Assembly (NCBI GenBank): GCA_047495785.1
Contig: JBLDXI010000001.1
Coordinates: forward strand, 1,612,001-1,676,000
Length of the DNA: 64,000 bases
Direction: 5' to 3'
From: Lepidodermella squamata
Taxonomy: Eukaryota; Gastrotricha
Under the pieces are notes generated by a model. The model saw only the letters and a program-made list of their open reading frames with translations, had not been told where the DNA came from and did no database searches. Of this stretch, positions 20,405 through 31,864 are shown one piece after another. Each line of letters begins with the position of its first letter. The first letter of the stretch is position 1. Both the position numbers and the translations under genes were made by a program.

Positions 20405-22429
20405 ATGCTTCAGAACTTAGCCCGATATGCTACGGTTTATTTTCTGCTACTGTCTCCATGTTTGTCGAAGATTTCCCGAAGATCTTCTGGCGATTATTTA
20501 AATAAATTCGATGAAGAAATTGTTGGTCGAGACGGCTCTATTCGCGCCTCGAAACGGTGGGACTTGTTAACTTTCTTCCGGCAAAAGCTCGATGAAAAGC
20601 GAACGCGAGATGACAACACTTTGGACAAATGCCGGCATGACCTTAATGAAATCTTCCCAGAATCAAGCCAAAACGACTGTCTAGAACCAGACCCAGTGAA
20701 AACGTACAAAAACCCTGTAACGGGTGAACAAATTTGGCGGGCAATTCAGTATCATAAAGGATTACGCATTTGGGGCGGTAAAAGTAAGTATAATATTTTC
20801 TATTTTTGAAAAAAAATTCAATTATTTTTCCTGTATTTAAGCCACGGCTACATTTAGCGTTGACCCTTTTGGCAATAAAAAGAAATTAACCAGCGCTCGA
20901 TCAAATTTGGATGTTAAATCATCTTCAGCCCAAGGGTTCGATACTGATCCTATTTCAAGTCAAAAAGCATGCGCAGACTTTTGGGGCTATACCAGCGATT
21001 CGATAATCCGGCATACCCTGGAACGAGTTTGGTTTGTTGCTTTTGAAACCGAAACTAACCCTTTAGAATACCATGATTTGATATTTATCGACGGATTCGA
21101 GTCAGCTATCCGCCATTCTTTCAGCGTAGCTTGCCTAGTCAAATTGCCTACGTTGGAAATCGTTGCATCTTGGCGAGTTTTTGATGGTCTATACGGCGAG
21201 GGTGGGAATGAAAAATCGGGGATGACGATATATGGCGTGAATTACCCGGATTTACCTGCTGTCGTGGTTGATGGAGATCGGTGCGAAATGACGTCATCGT
21301 TCGGAATTTTATCAGTCTACCACGCCCAATCGACCCAAAATCGAGACTGGTCTACATTGTCCCCAATTCAATACAAATGTAACGAAGGATATCCGGTAAA
21401 AAAATCATTAATTTTGGAATATTGGAAAGCCGAAAAATCCATTTTAGGACTCGGTTAACGGAGCTTACGGTGTAGCGAGCGATTGTTTTTACAATGCTGA
21501 TCGAATTCTCGCCATGTTTTTCGATGAAAAGTGGTTCGGTTTCGATTCTCGGTTCAAAATAAACGAATGCGGCCGAATCAATGTGATCGCCCACTACGGC
21601 AATTCATTCGAAAATGCGTTCTGGAGTTCTAGCGATTGCGGTTTGTACATTGGGGATGGAAACACAGAGGTATAAAAGTGTGATTTATAATATCAAGCTC
21701 AAAAATTGATTATTTCCACCCAGTTTTACCCGCTATGTGGCTGCATTGATGTAATAGGTAGGGATTTTTTCACCAATTTTCGCCCATTTTATTTATTCAA
21801 TTTCAGGTCATGAAATGGGTCATTCCTTGACCTCTGTTCGGTCGAAATTGATTTCAAGTGGCGAATCTGGTTGTATAAATGAAGCTTTTTCTGACATGGT
21901 CGCTGAAGCTGCTGAATACTACGCCTACGGCTCCAACGATTGGCTGATTGCCCGTAACTGCGTGAAAAATGGCGAGTTCACGCGAAATTTAACCCAATTC
22001 GCGTCATATTTGGATTATCGACCAGAAATGGGTATAGGTTCATCACTTTTTTCTAGATTATATTGATGGATTTCTTTTACCCATAGCTCCCCATGAATGC
22101 AGTTCGATATTTAGCTACGGTTTCTATCGCTTGGCTACCTTACCCAGATGGGACGTGAATCATGCGATGCTGGTATTTTTCGTCGCGAATTCAGTCGCTT
22201 GGACTGAGGTGAAAATGTTTTTTTTTTAATTTTTCAATGTTTGTTTAATATTTTTTATTTACAGACAACTGACATGCGGAATGGCTGGTGTTTATCAATT
22301 TTAGCAGCTCATAAAATCTCGAATTTGAATCCTATCTCAGACGCTTGCGATGTGCAATACATCGGAACAATTATCGGAATTGACTGCTCGTCGCACGATT
22401 CCGTTGCCGATATTGTGAAAAATTGCTGA
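20405..22429 (+). CDS. Secreted M4 (thermolysin-like) zinc metallopeptidase
   Basis: Seven exons: 20405-20783, 20842-21395, 21448-21669, 21724-21757, 21807-22031, 22087-22208, 22265-22429; 566 residues. The leader (YFLLLSPCLS) is followed by a propeptide ending in an FTP-like strand (IQYHKGLRIWGGK.TATFSVD). The M4 catalytic region follows: DSVNGAYGVASDCFYNADRI, FGFDSRFKINECGRINVIAHYG, NAFWSSS, IGDGNTEFYPLCGCIDVI. Next come GHEMGHSLTSVRS (zinc ligands HExxH) and SGESGCINEAFSDM, whose Glu is the third zinc ligand. APHECSSIFSYGFYRL occupies the place of the thermolysin H-x-N-S-G motif that holds the catalytic His. Extra cysteines (CGCID, HECSS, DACD, GIDC) suggest added disulfides. M4 peptidases are mainly bacterial and fungal. 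The introns show this copy is resident in a eukaryotic genome; ancient horizontal transfer is an inference. Confidence 0.8.
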
Positions 22430-22749
22430 ATGAAAGAATAATATAATATTACCCATTGGTTCCAAAAAGTGTTTTTTTGCATAAAAAATCCCTCTCTTCC
22501 ATGAATACCTGTAATTGCTGAGTGCGAAGGAATAAAACTCATTAGTTTCCGCTTATCGCGAACACTTACTGAGGTTGCTCGCATTGATCAACACTAAATC
22601 TTCCATTTTCCGTGCGGAAAGGTCAGAACTAATTGAATTTGAATGACTTCCATACTACGCTCTTAGAATTATTAATGATTTTCAACTCAGTTTAACACAA
22701 ACCACGGCCGACAATATCAGGCAGTACTCTGTAATCTATGTAAAAAAAA
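22430..22749. other. Gene-free spacer
   Basis: Nothing recognised. Short AT-rich sequence upstream of the Ly6-like gene at 22750. Confidence 0.4.
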
Positions 22750-23451
22750 ATGAATTTTTCCTTCATTTTCGTGCTTTTATTTTGGTATTATGACCAAGTT
22801 ACGAGCTTGCAGTGCTACTCCTGCGAATCAATCGGGGCGGCAAATTCGACAGAAACCTGCCAGCAACATGAAGCCATTCAAGTCACTTGTCAAACCTCTG
22901 ACAGCCTTTGCTCGGCTTCGAAAATACTCTCTGATGAGCTAGTGAGAAAAAAATTGGACGAAGCGATCGCGATTGCTACGGCTGTTGGAGCCACAATTGG
23001 AAACTCGACTTGCGAGAAGGTTTTATCAATTTCGAGGGATAAAATACGCGAATATTTCAGCCCAATCAACGCCAGTAGCTATTCATTTGGCTGCGCGTCT
23101 AAAGTCTTATGTGACAGCTTCCTATTATCGACAATCATCTCGCCAGTTTGCCCCGCCGAACACTACCCGGGAGTGGCGAGAATTATGCAGGATATCGAAA
23201 GCTCGGTACAGTTAGACTCAAAAGGTAACGCTACGATTGTTTCATTACTTTTTACTATTATACAGGCCGAGTTGATTTGCTGTTCGACTGATTTTTGCAA
23301 CAAGTACGGAATCCCGACGCAAATACCGTTTTACTTACTGATAATGCTCCTTTCGTTCCTAATTTTTGTCTATCTAAAAATCGCAGCCTCGAAAGTATGC
23401 CTTCAGAGAACAATTTTGAGAACTGATTCGATACTTCGACAAAGCATTTAA
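22750..23451 (+). CDS. Ly6-like cysteine-rich membrane protein (copy D)
   Basis: One likely intron, 23206-23265 (60 nt, GTACAG...TTATACAG), whose length is a multiple of three so the frame also reads through; spliced length 213 residues. The position matches intron 2 of the relatives, while intron 1 is absent. Signal peptide MNFSFIFVLLFWYYDQVTS, then LQCYSCES, TCQQHEAIQVTC, LVRKKLDEAIAIATAVGA, FGCASKVLCD, PVCPAEHYPGVARIMQDIESS, AELICCSTDFCNKYG, a transmembrane helix (PFYLLIMLLSFLIFVYLKIA) and a basic tail. Confidence 0.65.
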   Translation: MNFSFIFVLLFWYYDQVTSLQCYSCESIGAANSTETCQQHEAIQVTCQTSDSLCSASKILSDELVRKKLDEAIAIATAVGATIGNSTCEKVLSISRDKIREYFSPINASSYSFGCASKVLCDSFLLSTIISPVCPAEHYPGVARIMQDIESSVQLDSKGNATIVSLLFTIIQAELICCSTDFCNKYGIPTQIPFYLLIMLLSFLIFVYLKIAASKVCLQRTILRTDSILRQSI

Positions 23452-23720
23452 TGAATACAATTTTCGATCATTTGTTTCGCCATTTTCGAATTTTAATTGT
23501 GTCAATAAAATAATCGAAATCGCAAATTTTTTAATCTTATAACCTAACCTTATAACCTAAATGGAGCATCCTTTTTATCATTTCATGATAAGTTATCAGC
23601 AATGAGAAAGGTCTTCAGTTATAGATAGCCCCAAAATGCTACGCAATACCCATTAAAAAAGGTTGATAAGGTCTTCTAAAATTGCGGTTCTCTCCACCCG
23701 GTTTTCCCACTCACGAAAAA

Positions 23721-24269
23721 ATGACCCGCAACGGTTTTTTCAAATTCGCGATTTTAGCAGCAATTTATGCCGCTTCAACCTTAACGGTGTCTGTTGAAGC
23801 AGTTGGTTGTTACATCTGTAGCAACAACAAGTTAGGTTGCAACTTCCACGCTGCTATCTACGACGCGAATGGCTGCAATCAGAACGTAACTCGTTACGCG
23901 AGATGCATGTACGGCCCAGCTCCGGATATCGACGAAGCTACAATTGTTATAAAGCAGACCCTAATTACCACTGAAGCCCTGAAGTCTGATGATCATAATG
24001 TCACAGATTGCGTCAAAGCCCTTACCCAGGCTCAATTTTACTTCTTCTCCGAACATTTCCGCAAATTGCCGCTTTTCACCTGTGGACCTTCAGCGCTATG
24101 CGGAACCTCCCCGATTTTCGACTCTATGTGGGCAATGGTGGAAATGTCCTGCCCGCTGCCTTATTTCCAACCAACCTATGACAGCCTTACCCTTATTGAC
24201 GCAGTTATGAAACTTGAATGCTGTAATGAAGACGGGTGCAACCGCGATCCTAACGCTTGCATTGGTTAA
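23721..24269 (+). CDS. Ly6-like cysteine-rich secreted protein (copy E)
   Basis: Single exon, 182 residues. I chose the Met of MTRNGFFKFAILAAIYA, which heads a signal peptide, over one 13 codons upstream. Cysteine pattern: VGCYICSNNKLGC, ARCMYG, a helical segment with DCVKALTQAQ, FTCGPSALCG, EMSCPLPYF and a terminal LECCNEDGCNRD. No hydrophobic tail follows, so it is probably soluble. Lacks both introns of the B-type genes. Confidence 0.6.
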   Translation: MTRNGFFKFAILAAIYAASTLTVSVEAVGCYICSNNKLGCNFHAAIYDANGCNQNVTRYARCMYGPAPDIDEATIVIKQTLITTEALKSDDHNVTDCVKALTQAQFYFFSEHFRKLPLFTCGPSALCGTSPIFDSMWAMVEMSCPLPYFQPTYDSLTLIDAVMKLECCNEDGCNRDPNACIG

Positions 24270-24312
24270 GAAAAAATTCATGCGCCTTAATTGATTTTTT
24301 AATTAGGGAAAA

Positions 24313-24962
24313 ATGATTGCGAATTTGATTATTTTTCTCGCATCAATTTCGGCCTCAGCTTCTTTGGTATGCAACGTGTGCCCGGAAAATTCTGGGACAT
24401 TGGGCTGTGCCAGGATTGACACTACCCCTATACCATGCGAGACTAAGGCAGAAAAAAGCGATTGGCCTCGATGTGCTGTGAGTCGAATAATTTTTAAGGA
24501 GGAATAATCAACAAATATTTTTATTAGTACATGCCGCATCCTGACCTACAAAAAATCAACGACGTGTTTGAAAGCATTAAAACTGTACTACAAGCATCGC
24601 CAGCTAATCAAAGCAGCATTTCAATGTGCATCGGAGCTTTGGACGTTGCCGAGAATAGTGTCCTAATTCCTAGCCTGCCCACCCAAAATTTGTACCGATG
24701 CGTCAGTGGCCTGATGGAATGCAATGAGAATGGCTTTATTCGCAAGGTTCAAGAGGCTGTTTCCGAGCCGTGCAACGACCCGGCCCTGCCGAGTATTACC
24801 GACCAGCTCGATAGGCTTGATCCGCATCTTAAACAAATGTGTTGTAATTACGATTTCTGCAACCACGAGACTAACCCGGCTCCACCGTGCAGCGCGTCGA
24901 GCACGATTTTCGCCAGTTTTTCACTCATTTTTCTGGCATTCATGTTCATTGCAAATAATTGA
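24313..24962 (+). CDS. Ly6-like cysteine-rich GPI-type protein (copy F)
   Basis: Exons 24313-24477 and 24528-24962, phase 0; 199 residues. Signal peptide MIANLIIFLASISASAS, then LVCNVCPENSGTLGCARI, PIPCETKAE, WPRCA; then a helical block, MCIGALDVAENS, YRCVSGLMECNENG, EPCNDPALP, QMCCNYDFCNHET and a hydrophobic C-terminus (STIFASFSLIFLAFMFIANN) that fits a GPI signal. Only 43 bp separate it from copy E. AATAAAAT near 24969 is the likely poly(A) signal. Confidence 0.6.
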
Positions 24963-25151
24963 AACCAAAATAAAATATACCGGTATTAATTTATTCAAAA
25001 ATTATTGACTGATATTTTGAGACAGACTTATGCTTAAAGAACGAGAGGGTGAAACAATGTTGTGAAGTTTTTACGAAAAAATACGTGCAATTTGGCAAAG
25101 ATTAAAAGAACTATACCAAAATTGGAATGAGAAAATATTTTAGTCATGGAT

Positions 25152-28004
25152 TTATCTAACTTTCTGCTTCGGCTCTCGAAATTTGATCTGAAAAAAAACA
25201 TAAACATTAGGCTTGTATTTTCGAAATAGACTAATTGAATACCATTTCCCCATCGGTATAAGCTCTTGAAATGAGGTCAAGGGCTTCGAAACCAGCCGTT
25301 GGCCGGATTCTACGCTTTACCAACTCGTAGACGCCCAAGAACATTGACAGCCAACGAAGCGGAACAATGTAAAGAACAAAGGCGATGATAAGGAAAAGTA
25401 ACATCGCGGCGGCTGATACCCATGGAGATCGCCATAGAACAATGTTTTTCAGCCGTTCATACAGCGAAGTTATGCTATCGATCGTTCGATGTACCCCGAG
25501 ACAGATTTCTTGCAATTTATTCAATTTGTCAGCTAATGAGAATTTCACCTCCTTAATATAATTTTTAAATTTGTTATCAAAGTTTTCATTCGAAAATTAC
25601 CTCTGTATGCGGTTGATCCTTAGACTCTTTAGGGGGCGAATCCTCTTCTGGAAGAGAAGGCTCTGGAGAGGCAAGGAAGCATGTGAAACCGAACAGTACA
25701 GCCAGGCCGAAGGGCGTCATCCAAGGCTCGTAAATGAAGCACAGAACGACCCAAAAACCGATCGCACACATTGTAGTCGGAGGGTGCGCCCAACTTGTCA
25801 GATCGCTCAAAGTATCAATAGCTCGGTAGTACTTGGCCACTAATTTGTTCACCTTGGCAATGTCTTTCTGCAACATCTTGATGCTGACTTTCTCCTCCTT
25901 GGCCAGGTAGTATCCCTCTTTCGGGTCTAAAGCGCGTAAAATAGCGCGAGGTTTGTTGTAGAACAAATAGGCTTCGAGTTCGATTGAACCACGTGGCGTT
26001 GCTGGTTCCTTCAGACGACTTGTCCTTAAAGCGTACCATTTCCGCTCACCCTGGGCCTTATGGAGCTATAAATTCGAAAAATTCGTCAAATTAAAATAAA
26101 ATTACGGAATAAATTGCTCACTCGAAGAAGAGGAATGACCATTTTTCCAAGAAATTCAGGCTTGCCATCGTTATCATCGTCGAATATAGTTACTGAAATA
26201 ATAATGCTTTGAAAAGTTTAGAAAAATTTTCAAAATACTCACGAGTCATAATAGAATGGATGTCATCGATCGGACTGAAAATAAAAAATAATAAAAAAAA
26301 AATAATAGAGCGGCAAAAATTGAGACTGACATGATAAAAGTACGATTCCATTTGGGATGTAAAGTTTTGTGCTCGGTATGCGTGCGAAGTCGAACATTTA
26401 CTATATCAATGCAGGCGAATGGGTCACTTTTCCCGCCAACATCAGCCACTAGCAAGTTTTTCGCTTGAATGACTTTGAGGACTAAAACACCGGCCGCTTG
26501 GCCTGGCAATTGTTGCGTTTTCGGAATCGACTGGATGGAATTAAATTAAAAATTGATGAATGATGAATGATGAGTTCCGCTTACGAAAGTGTCAGCCAGC
26601 TCTTTCATCCAAGTTACTTCATCGGCTTTAAGGAATTCAGGCGATATAATCGGCTGACCACCAGGAGACCAAGTCGGAACTGGCAGAGATCCATTCGCGG
26701 CTATCACATCCGGCCGACTACCGGTTATCGTCACCGTCATTAAAACCCGCCCGCTGTTATCTGACAATCGCTTGTCCAACTTATGCGTTTGTTCGATGGC
26801 CAAAGACTTCAAATTAACCGTCAGTCGGCCGATAATTTCCCCACTTCGACTCATCTCGACGTGAAGATCGCCGAAATTTTCGTCTTTTATGAAAAAATCG
26901 AACAGCTCCCCGATTGGAATGGCATGCCCTCGGCCTTCAGCATCAGCGCTGGTGAACTGGACCGATTTAGTTCGCTGCCATTCAGAATTGTAGCCGATTT
27001 TAAGGTGGAATTCCGACTGCTCGCCGGTTTTGCTGCTCGCTTGCGTTGAGCTGAACATAGGAATTCGAGGATCGGTAACTTGGGCTACCACCACCTCCAA
27101 CATGTGCCGCCACATTTGATTATTGAAGGTCAACTTTTTGACAAATTCTGGTTTGGAAATCTGAAAAATTTGAAAATTAAATTTAATTCTATCCTTGAAA
27201 TTTGGAAAATTTAACCAGACGCATGCATAAAAATCAAAGTCAGCAAATACGAAGGTATAGCCGAACAGTTAGTTGCAATTCGTGAATTTTCCATTTTACG
27301 GAAAAATTCAGGAAAATGTTTGGAAAAAAATCTAACTTAGCCGGATTTACTTTTAAGGAGCGCCTTTCAAAGGTCTGAAAAGATGGTCAAAAAGAGGTTG
27401 AAAAAAACGCGAGTATTTTAATAAGCCGTGGAAAAGTTCGACAGAACAATTAATGAAAATTACCTTGACTTCATTCGATCCGAGTTTTTGTAGAAAAGTC
27501 GTAACGATTAGATACCCTCGATAGCCGCCACTTCCACTGTTGTTGAGGATCGCCAATTTATCGGTTAATATTAATTTGTGTTCAGTCACCCTAAAACAAA
27601 AAGCAATTAATTTCCCTCGAATTTTTTTTAATAATGAAATCAAACTTGTCATATTCGAGTTTTAACAAATCGAGATCAACCCGGCCAAGGAAATCGTCCG
27701 AAATGCTGCCTCGGTCGTAGTCGTAAACGGCAAAGTAAATTTTCTGGCCGAGATGGTCGAGGATAATTTCACAGGTCTCGTTCCAAACTGGGTCAAGCTC
27801 TTTCATTATAGTTTTCGTTCGATAAGCCGTCTGCGAGTCGAGCTTCACCTTGACGTAAGGATCACTTGTCCCACATTTATCCATGGCAATCAGCTCGTGG
27901 GCCTCTTTCAGGCCTATTGTTAATTTAAATTGCGTTTTACTAGGCTGTTGTTCGGCAGATTTTCGCCGCTCATCCTTTTCCTTCCCTGAAGAATCAGCGT
28001 CCAT
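25152..28004 (-). CDS. MCTP-like multiple-C2, two-transmembrane protein (paralogue 1)
   Basis: Nine exons on the minus strand (27646-28004, 27464-27590, 26585-27160, 26331-26530, 26243-26274, 26122-26192, 25601-26065, 25243-25551, 25152-25187); about 724 residues. First C2 domain: FKLTIGLKEAHELIAMDKCG, TSDPYVKVK, YDYDRGSISDDFLG, with Ca2+-binding Asp present. A divergent central C2-like region follows (WRHMLEVVVAQVTDP to SRPDVIAANGSLPVP), then a canonical C2 (LVLKVIQAKNLLVADVGGKS, DPFACIDIVN, FDDDNDGKPEFLG). The C-terminal MCTP region has RKWYALR, a hydrophobic hairpin (TTMCAIGFWVVLCFIYEPWM) and a last membrane segment (SAAAMLLFLIIAFVLYIVPL) before RAYTDGE. MCTP proteins sit in the ER, where they bind Ca2+ and lipids. 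The last exon encodes only IKFREPKQKVR. Confidence 0.75.
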
Positions 28005-29268
28005 TGTTAAATTTTTGTTAAATATCTAAAAATAATTATTTTCGCACGAAGGATTTATATAAGGTAGGTGGTGTTGTTGATTTTTAAGGGTGCGGAATAA
28101 ATTATCTACCTCATCACAACCTCATGATGAGTATTATTTTTATTTTATGCTAAATACAAAATAATGCCATCATTTCATGGTCTAGCGCCATATTCTGTAA
28201 GGCTTGACGCCTCAATGGGTCTCTTTTACATAATATCAGTTGGCAAAAAAAGGCGCGACAAATAGAAAAAACTCAATGCGCGAGACAAACAGAATACGAC
28301 TGGGAGCTTTTGAATAAGTGCCTGTAATTTGCAATAGGAAAAAAGAAAATAATGCAACCGCGACTTGTGTTATACAAACTCGCGCAGTTGGAGGTTAGCG
28401 CCGCACTATTTCTTTCCTATTTTTTGCCTTTTTCATAGCATAGTAGCGCGTGCGTAAAAAATACAAGCAGAATAATATACTTTTCTGAAGCTTTTTCCTG
28501 CGGATGAGATAAATGCGATAAAAGCGGCTGCTTCACCGAAAGCCGTATACAAAAGAAAGAAAGAACCTGTATTTGGCAAGCTTGAGATGCGAAGGGCAAT
28601 GCAATTTCGGCCCGAGAAAACAATCTTCACGCATTATTTTATTAGGATCCGTTGCTCTTGTAAAAAACTTGCGAAACAATCCTTCGAACATGGATATGTT
28701 GTTTAATCGCCAGAGGGCATTAACCCGATATATCGACGTATGCAACGAACCTATGATGATCTAAAGACATGAAGCATGTATTTACCTATATATTATATGT
28801 AAAAAGTGGTTTTGCAACACTCCTGTTATATCGTGGTAATAATGATAATAGTAAAAAAATACTCAGACCGTATTATCGTTTATAATCCAACTGCGCGTCA
28901 AAAACTACCCCAAGTCAGGGAATTTGCTTACCCTTCAATCTTCGCTGGGTGAACACGTCATATACTGGAGTGTTAGGTAGTTTTTTTCATGCTCAGCTTG
29001 AACGCCGCCTAGATGGGGTTAGCACGTATTTAGGGGTTATAAATAACTGGAAATTATTCTGATTTTTCGGATAATTTTATTCAACTTTGAAATATGAGCC
29101 TTTTGGCACTACAGGCTAAAGATTACCGAAAACAACGTCGGAAAAATCGATATATTGCTGGAACTCACAGGGATTTCAATTATTCATTGTTTTTATTAGT
29201 GATCAATACTACACCACGGATATTATTGAAGCAGATAAGATATTCAGCTTCAGTTTTCATCGCTTGCT
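28005..29268. other. Gene-free spacer between MCTP paralogues
   Basis: AT-rich; open frames at 28417-28764 overlap each other on both strands and show no family. No RNA gene or repeat seen. Confidence 0.4.
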
Positions 29269-31864
29269 TTACTTTTCAACTGCCGGTTTTGGATCTTGGA
29301 ATTTAAGCTGGAAAAATCACAAAAAATCATTAAAAAAATTGGCTATAAAGGAAATTCTTACCAATTCTTTGTCAGTATAAGCTCGCGATATTAAATCGAA
29401 TAATTCAATACCAGCAGCTGGCCGAACTTTTTTCTTGCTGAGTTCATAGACGCCGAACGCCATAGCCAGCCATCGGAATGGTATGACGTAGCACAAGAAG
29501 GCAATCATGACGAACAAAAGAGTTGTAACAGCTGAAACCCAGGGTGCTTGCCAAAGAGCCATATTCTTGACACGTTCGAACGTTGACAGGGCTTTATCAA
29601 TCGAGTAATGCATAGCAATGCCCATTTCCTCCATTTTTCGCAGCTTGTCTGTTAACGAGGTCGCCTCGTCCTGAAGAAAATTATAGCAATAAATCAGCGA
29701 AAATTGATAAAATTACTTCAAAAGGCGTGTCATCATCTTGCAGTTCAATTTCTGTCATTTCAACATCGTCAGGGGTTGTGATGAAATAGGTAACCATAAG
29801 TAGGGTGGCCAAACCAAAGGGAATCATCCATAATTCAAACACGAGGCACAGTAAGATCCAGCCGCCAATAACGCACATGGTCGTTTGTTGATTTTTCCAC
29901 TCGAAGATATCGAGCAAAAGTTCGCGCGATTTGGCTGCTTTCGCGGCTAATTTCTTCATTTTCTTGGCGTCTTTTTGCAGCATTCTTACGGTTATCTTCT
30001 TATTGTCCCTCGGCAGGTAAGACTCTTCTTTAGGATCCAGAGCGTGGAGAACAGCTAACGGCTTGTTGTAGAAAAGATGCGCTTCGAGTTCGATTGAGCC
30101 TCGCTGTACCCCGTCATCTTTCAGCCTATCGCCGCGTAATGCATACCAAGCTCGTTCACCTTGAATTTGGTGGAGCTATATAAATTTACTTCAAATAACG
30201 GCCTAAACTTGGATTTGATATTTTACGTTCAACACGGGTATAGCCATTCTGCCTAGAAATTCCGGCCTGCTATCCAAGCCATCGTCATCGAAAACCGAAA
30301 CTGAAATCGAATTTCAATTAAAACTGAAAAATTTCAATTTTTTTTTTAAATTACCAGATAATATGGAATTAACATCCTCAATTGGTCTGTTGAACAAAAT
30401 TATCGAATTATATAAAGATTTTGAAGAAAAATTAATCACCAACATAATAAAGGTGCGGTGCCATTGCGGGTAAAGATTTTTGAATTCGGTATGGGTTCGA
30501 AGTCGGGTGTTGACAATCTCAATGCAAGCAAACGGGTCGCTTTTGCCATTCATATCGGAACTCAACAGATTTCGAGCCTGAATAACCTTGAGAATCAACA
30601 CCCCAACAGCATCTCCAGACACTTGCTTCGTGTTAACGATAGACTAAAGGCAGTAATTAAATTTTTAATTAATTTTTTTCTAAATATTTTACGAAAGCCT
30701 CGCCGAATTGTGCTATCCAATTAGCTTCATCGTTATCTTTCACGGCCTTTGCTGGAATCATTGTTTGACCACCTGGGATCCATGTTGGTACCGGAAGGCC
30801 ACCATTCGCCGCGATAATATCCGGTCTTGTCCCTGTTATCGAAACGGTCATTAGAACCTTCCCGGCTGAATTTGACAGTCGTCGATCGAATCGATGCGTC
30901 TGCTCGATGGTTAGCGATTTCATATCGATGGAAAACTGGCCGATCGTCTCGCCATTGCAAACCATCTCGACGCTCATGTCGCCGAATTTGATATCATCTC
31001 GAATCGGATAATGAAAAACATCGCCGATTTCAACCAAGTTGCGACTTCCGTCGTGATCTGCCGGGAATTTCAACGGCTTGGTCCGCTGCCATGCCGAGCC
31101 GTGGCCGACTTTGATGTAAAAATCAGGCTGTTGGTCGTCGGGTTTCACCGCGGATTTGACGCCAAAAACGGGCACGCGCGGGCTTTTAATGCTGGCTACG
31201 ACAATCTCAACTACATGGCGCCAAGTTTGGTTGGAAAATGTCAAGGATTTGACAAAGTCAGGAGTTGTAATCTGAAATTTTCCAGTAAAAAATTAAGGAA
31301 ATTTCTGTATTATATTCTTACTTTCATCGACCTCCTTTCGACCGCCTAAAAATTGTAAAATTTTTACCTGTTTTTTTAAATAGGGCAAACCTACCTTTAC
31401 TTCATTTTCTCCCACATTTTCAATCAGGGCTGTGATGATAATAGACCCACGGGATCTAGTTCCAGCTTTAGTTTGACCTTTTTCCGTTAGCGGGATTGTT
31501 TTCTCGGTCAGTCTTGAATGAACATTTGTGATTTTTCAAAATCGAATCTATAGCAATTTCCTTACTTCCCAACTTCGATACTCAAGATATCGATATCTGC
31601 CCGTCCCAAAAAGTCGTCGGCAATGCTGCACATGTCGTAGTCGTACAATCCCAGGTAGATCTTTTGGCTGAGGTGGTCGAGAATAATTTCACAGGTCTCA
31701 TTCCAAACCGGGTTCAACTGGGCCATGATAGTTTTACTCTTGAAAACCGTCTCATTATCGACCTTGACCTTAACGTAAGGATCCGAAGTCCCACATCGAT
31801 CCATAGCGATCAAATCGCGTGCCTCTTTAAGGCATAACGTCAGTTTGAATTTAGGTTGATTCAT
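29269..31864 (-). CDS. MCTP-like multiple-C2, two-transmembrane protein (paralogue 2)
   Basis: Nine exons with the same layout as paralogue 1: 31566-31864, 31395-31512, 30693-31271, 30444-30643, 30355-30386, 30227-30300, 29717-30175, 29362-29670, 29269-29307; about 702 residues. Start at MNQPKFKLTLCLKEARDL; an upstream in-frame Met adds 16 residues with no known role. Motifs: GTSDPYVKVK, YDYDMCSIADDFLG, the divergent middle region (TWRHVVEIVVASIKSP to RPDIIAANGGLPVP), GVLILKVIQARNLLSSDMNG, FDDDGLDSRPEFLG, then two membrane regions (MCVIGGWILLCLVFELWM; VTTLLFVMIAFLCYVIPF) and RAYTDKE. The last exon encodes LKFQDPKPAVEK. Exons 4, 5 and 8 have the same lengths (200, 32, 309 nt) as in paralogue 1, so this is a tandem gene duplication. 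Confidence 0.75.

Noticed and set aside
28417-28764. Overlapping frames on both strands between the MCTP genes
   Set aside because: Mutually overlapping, no domains, no splice context.
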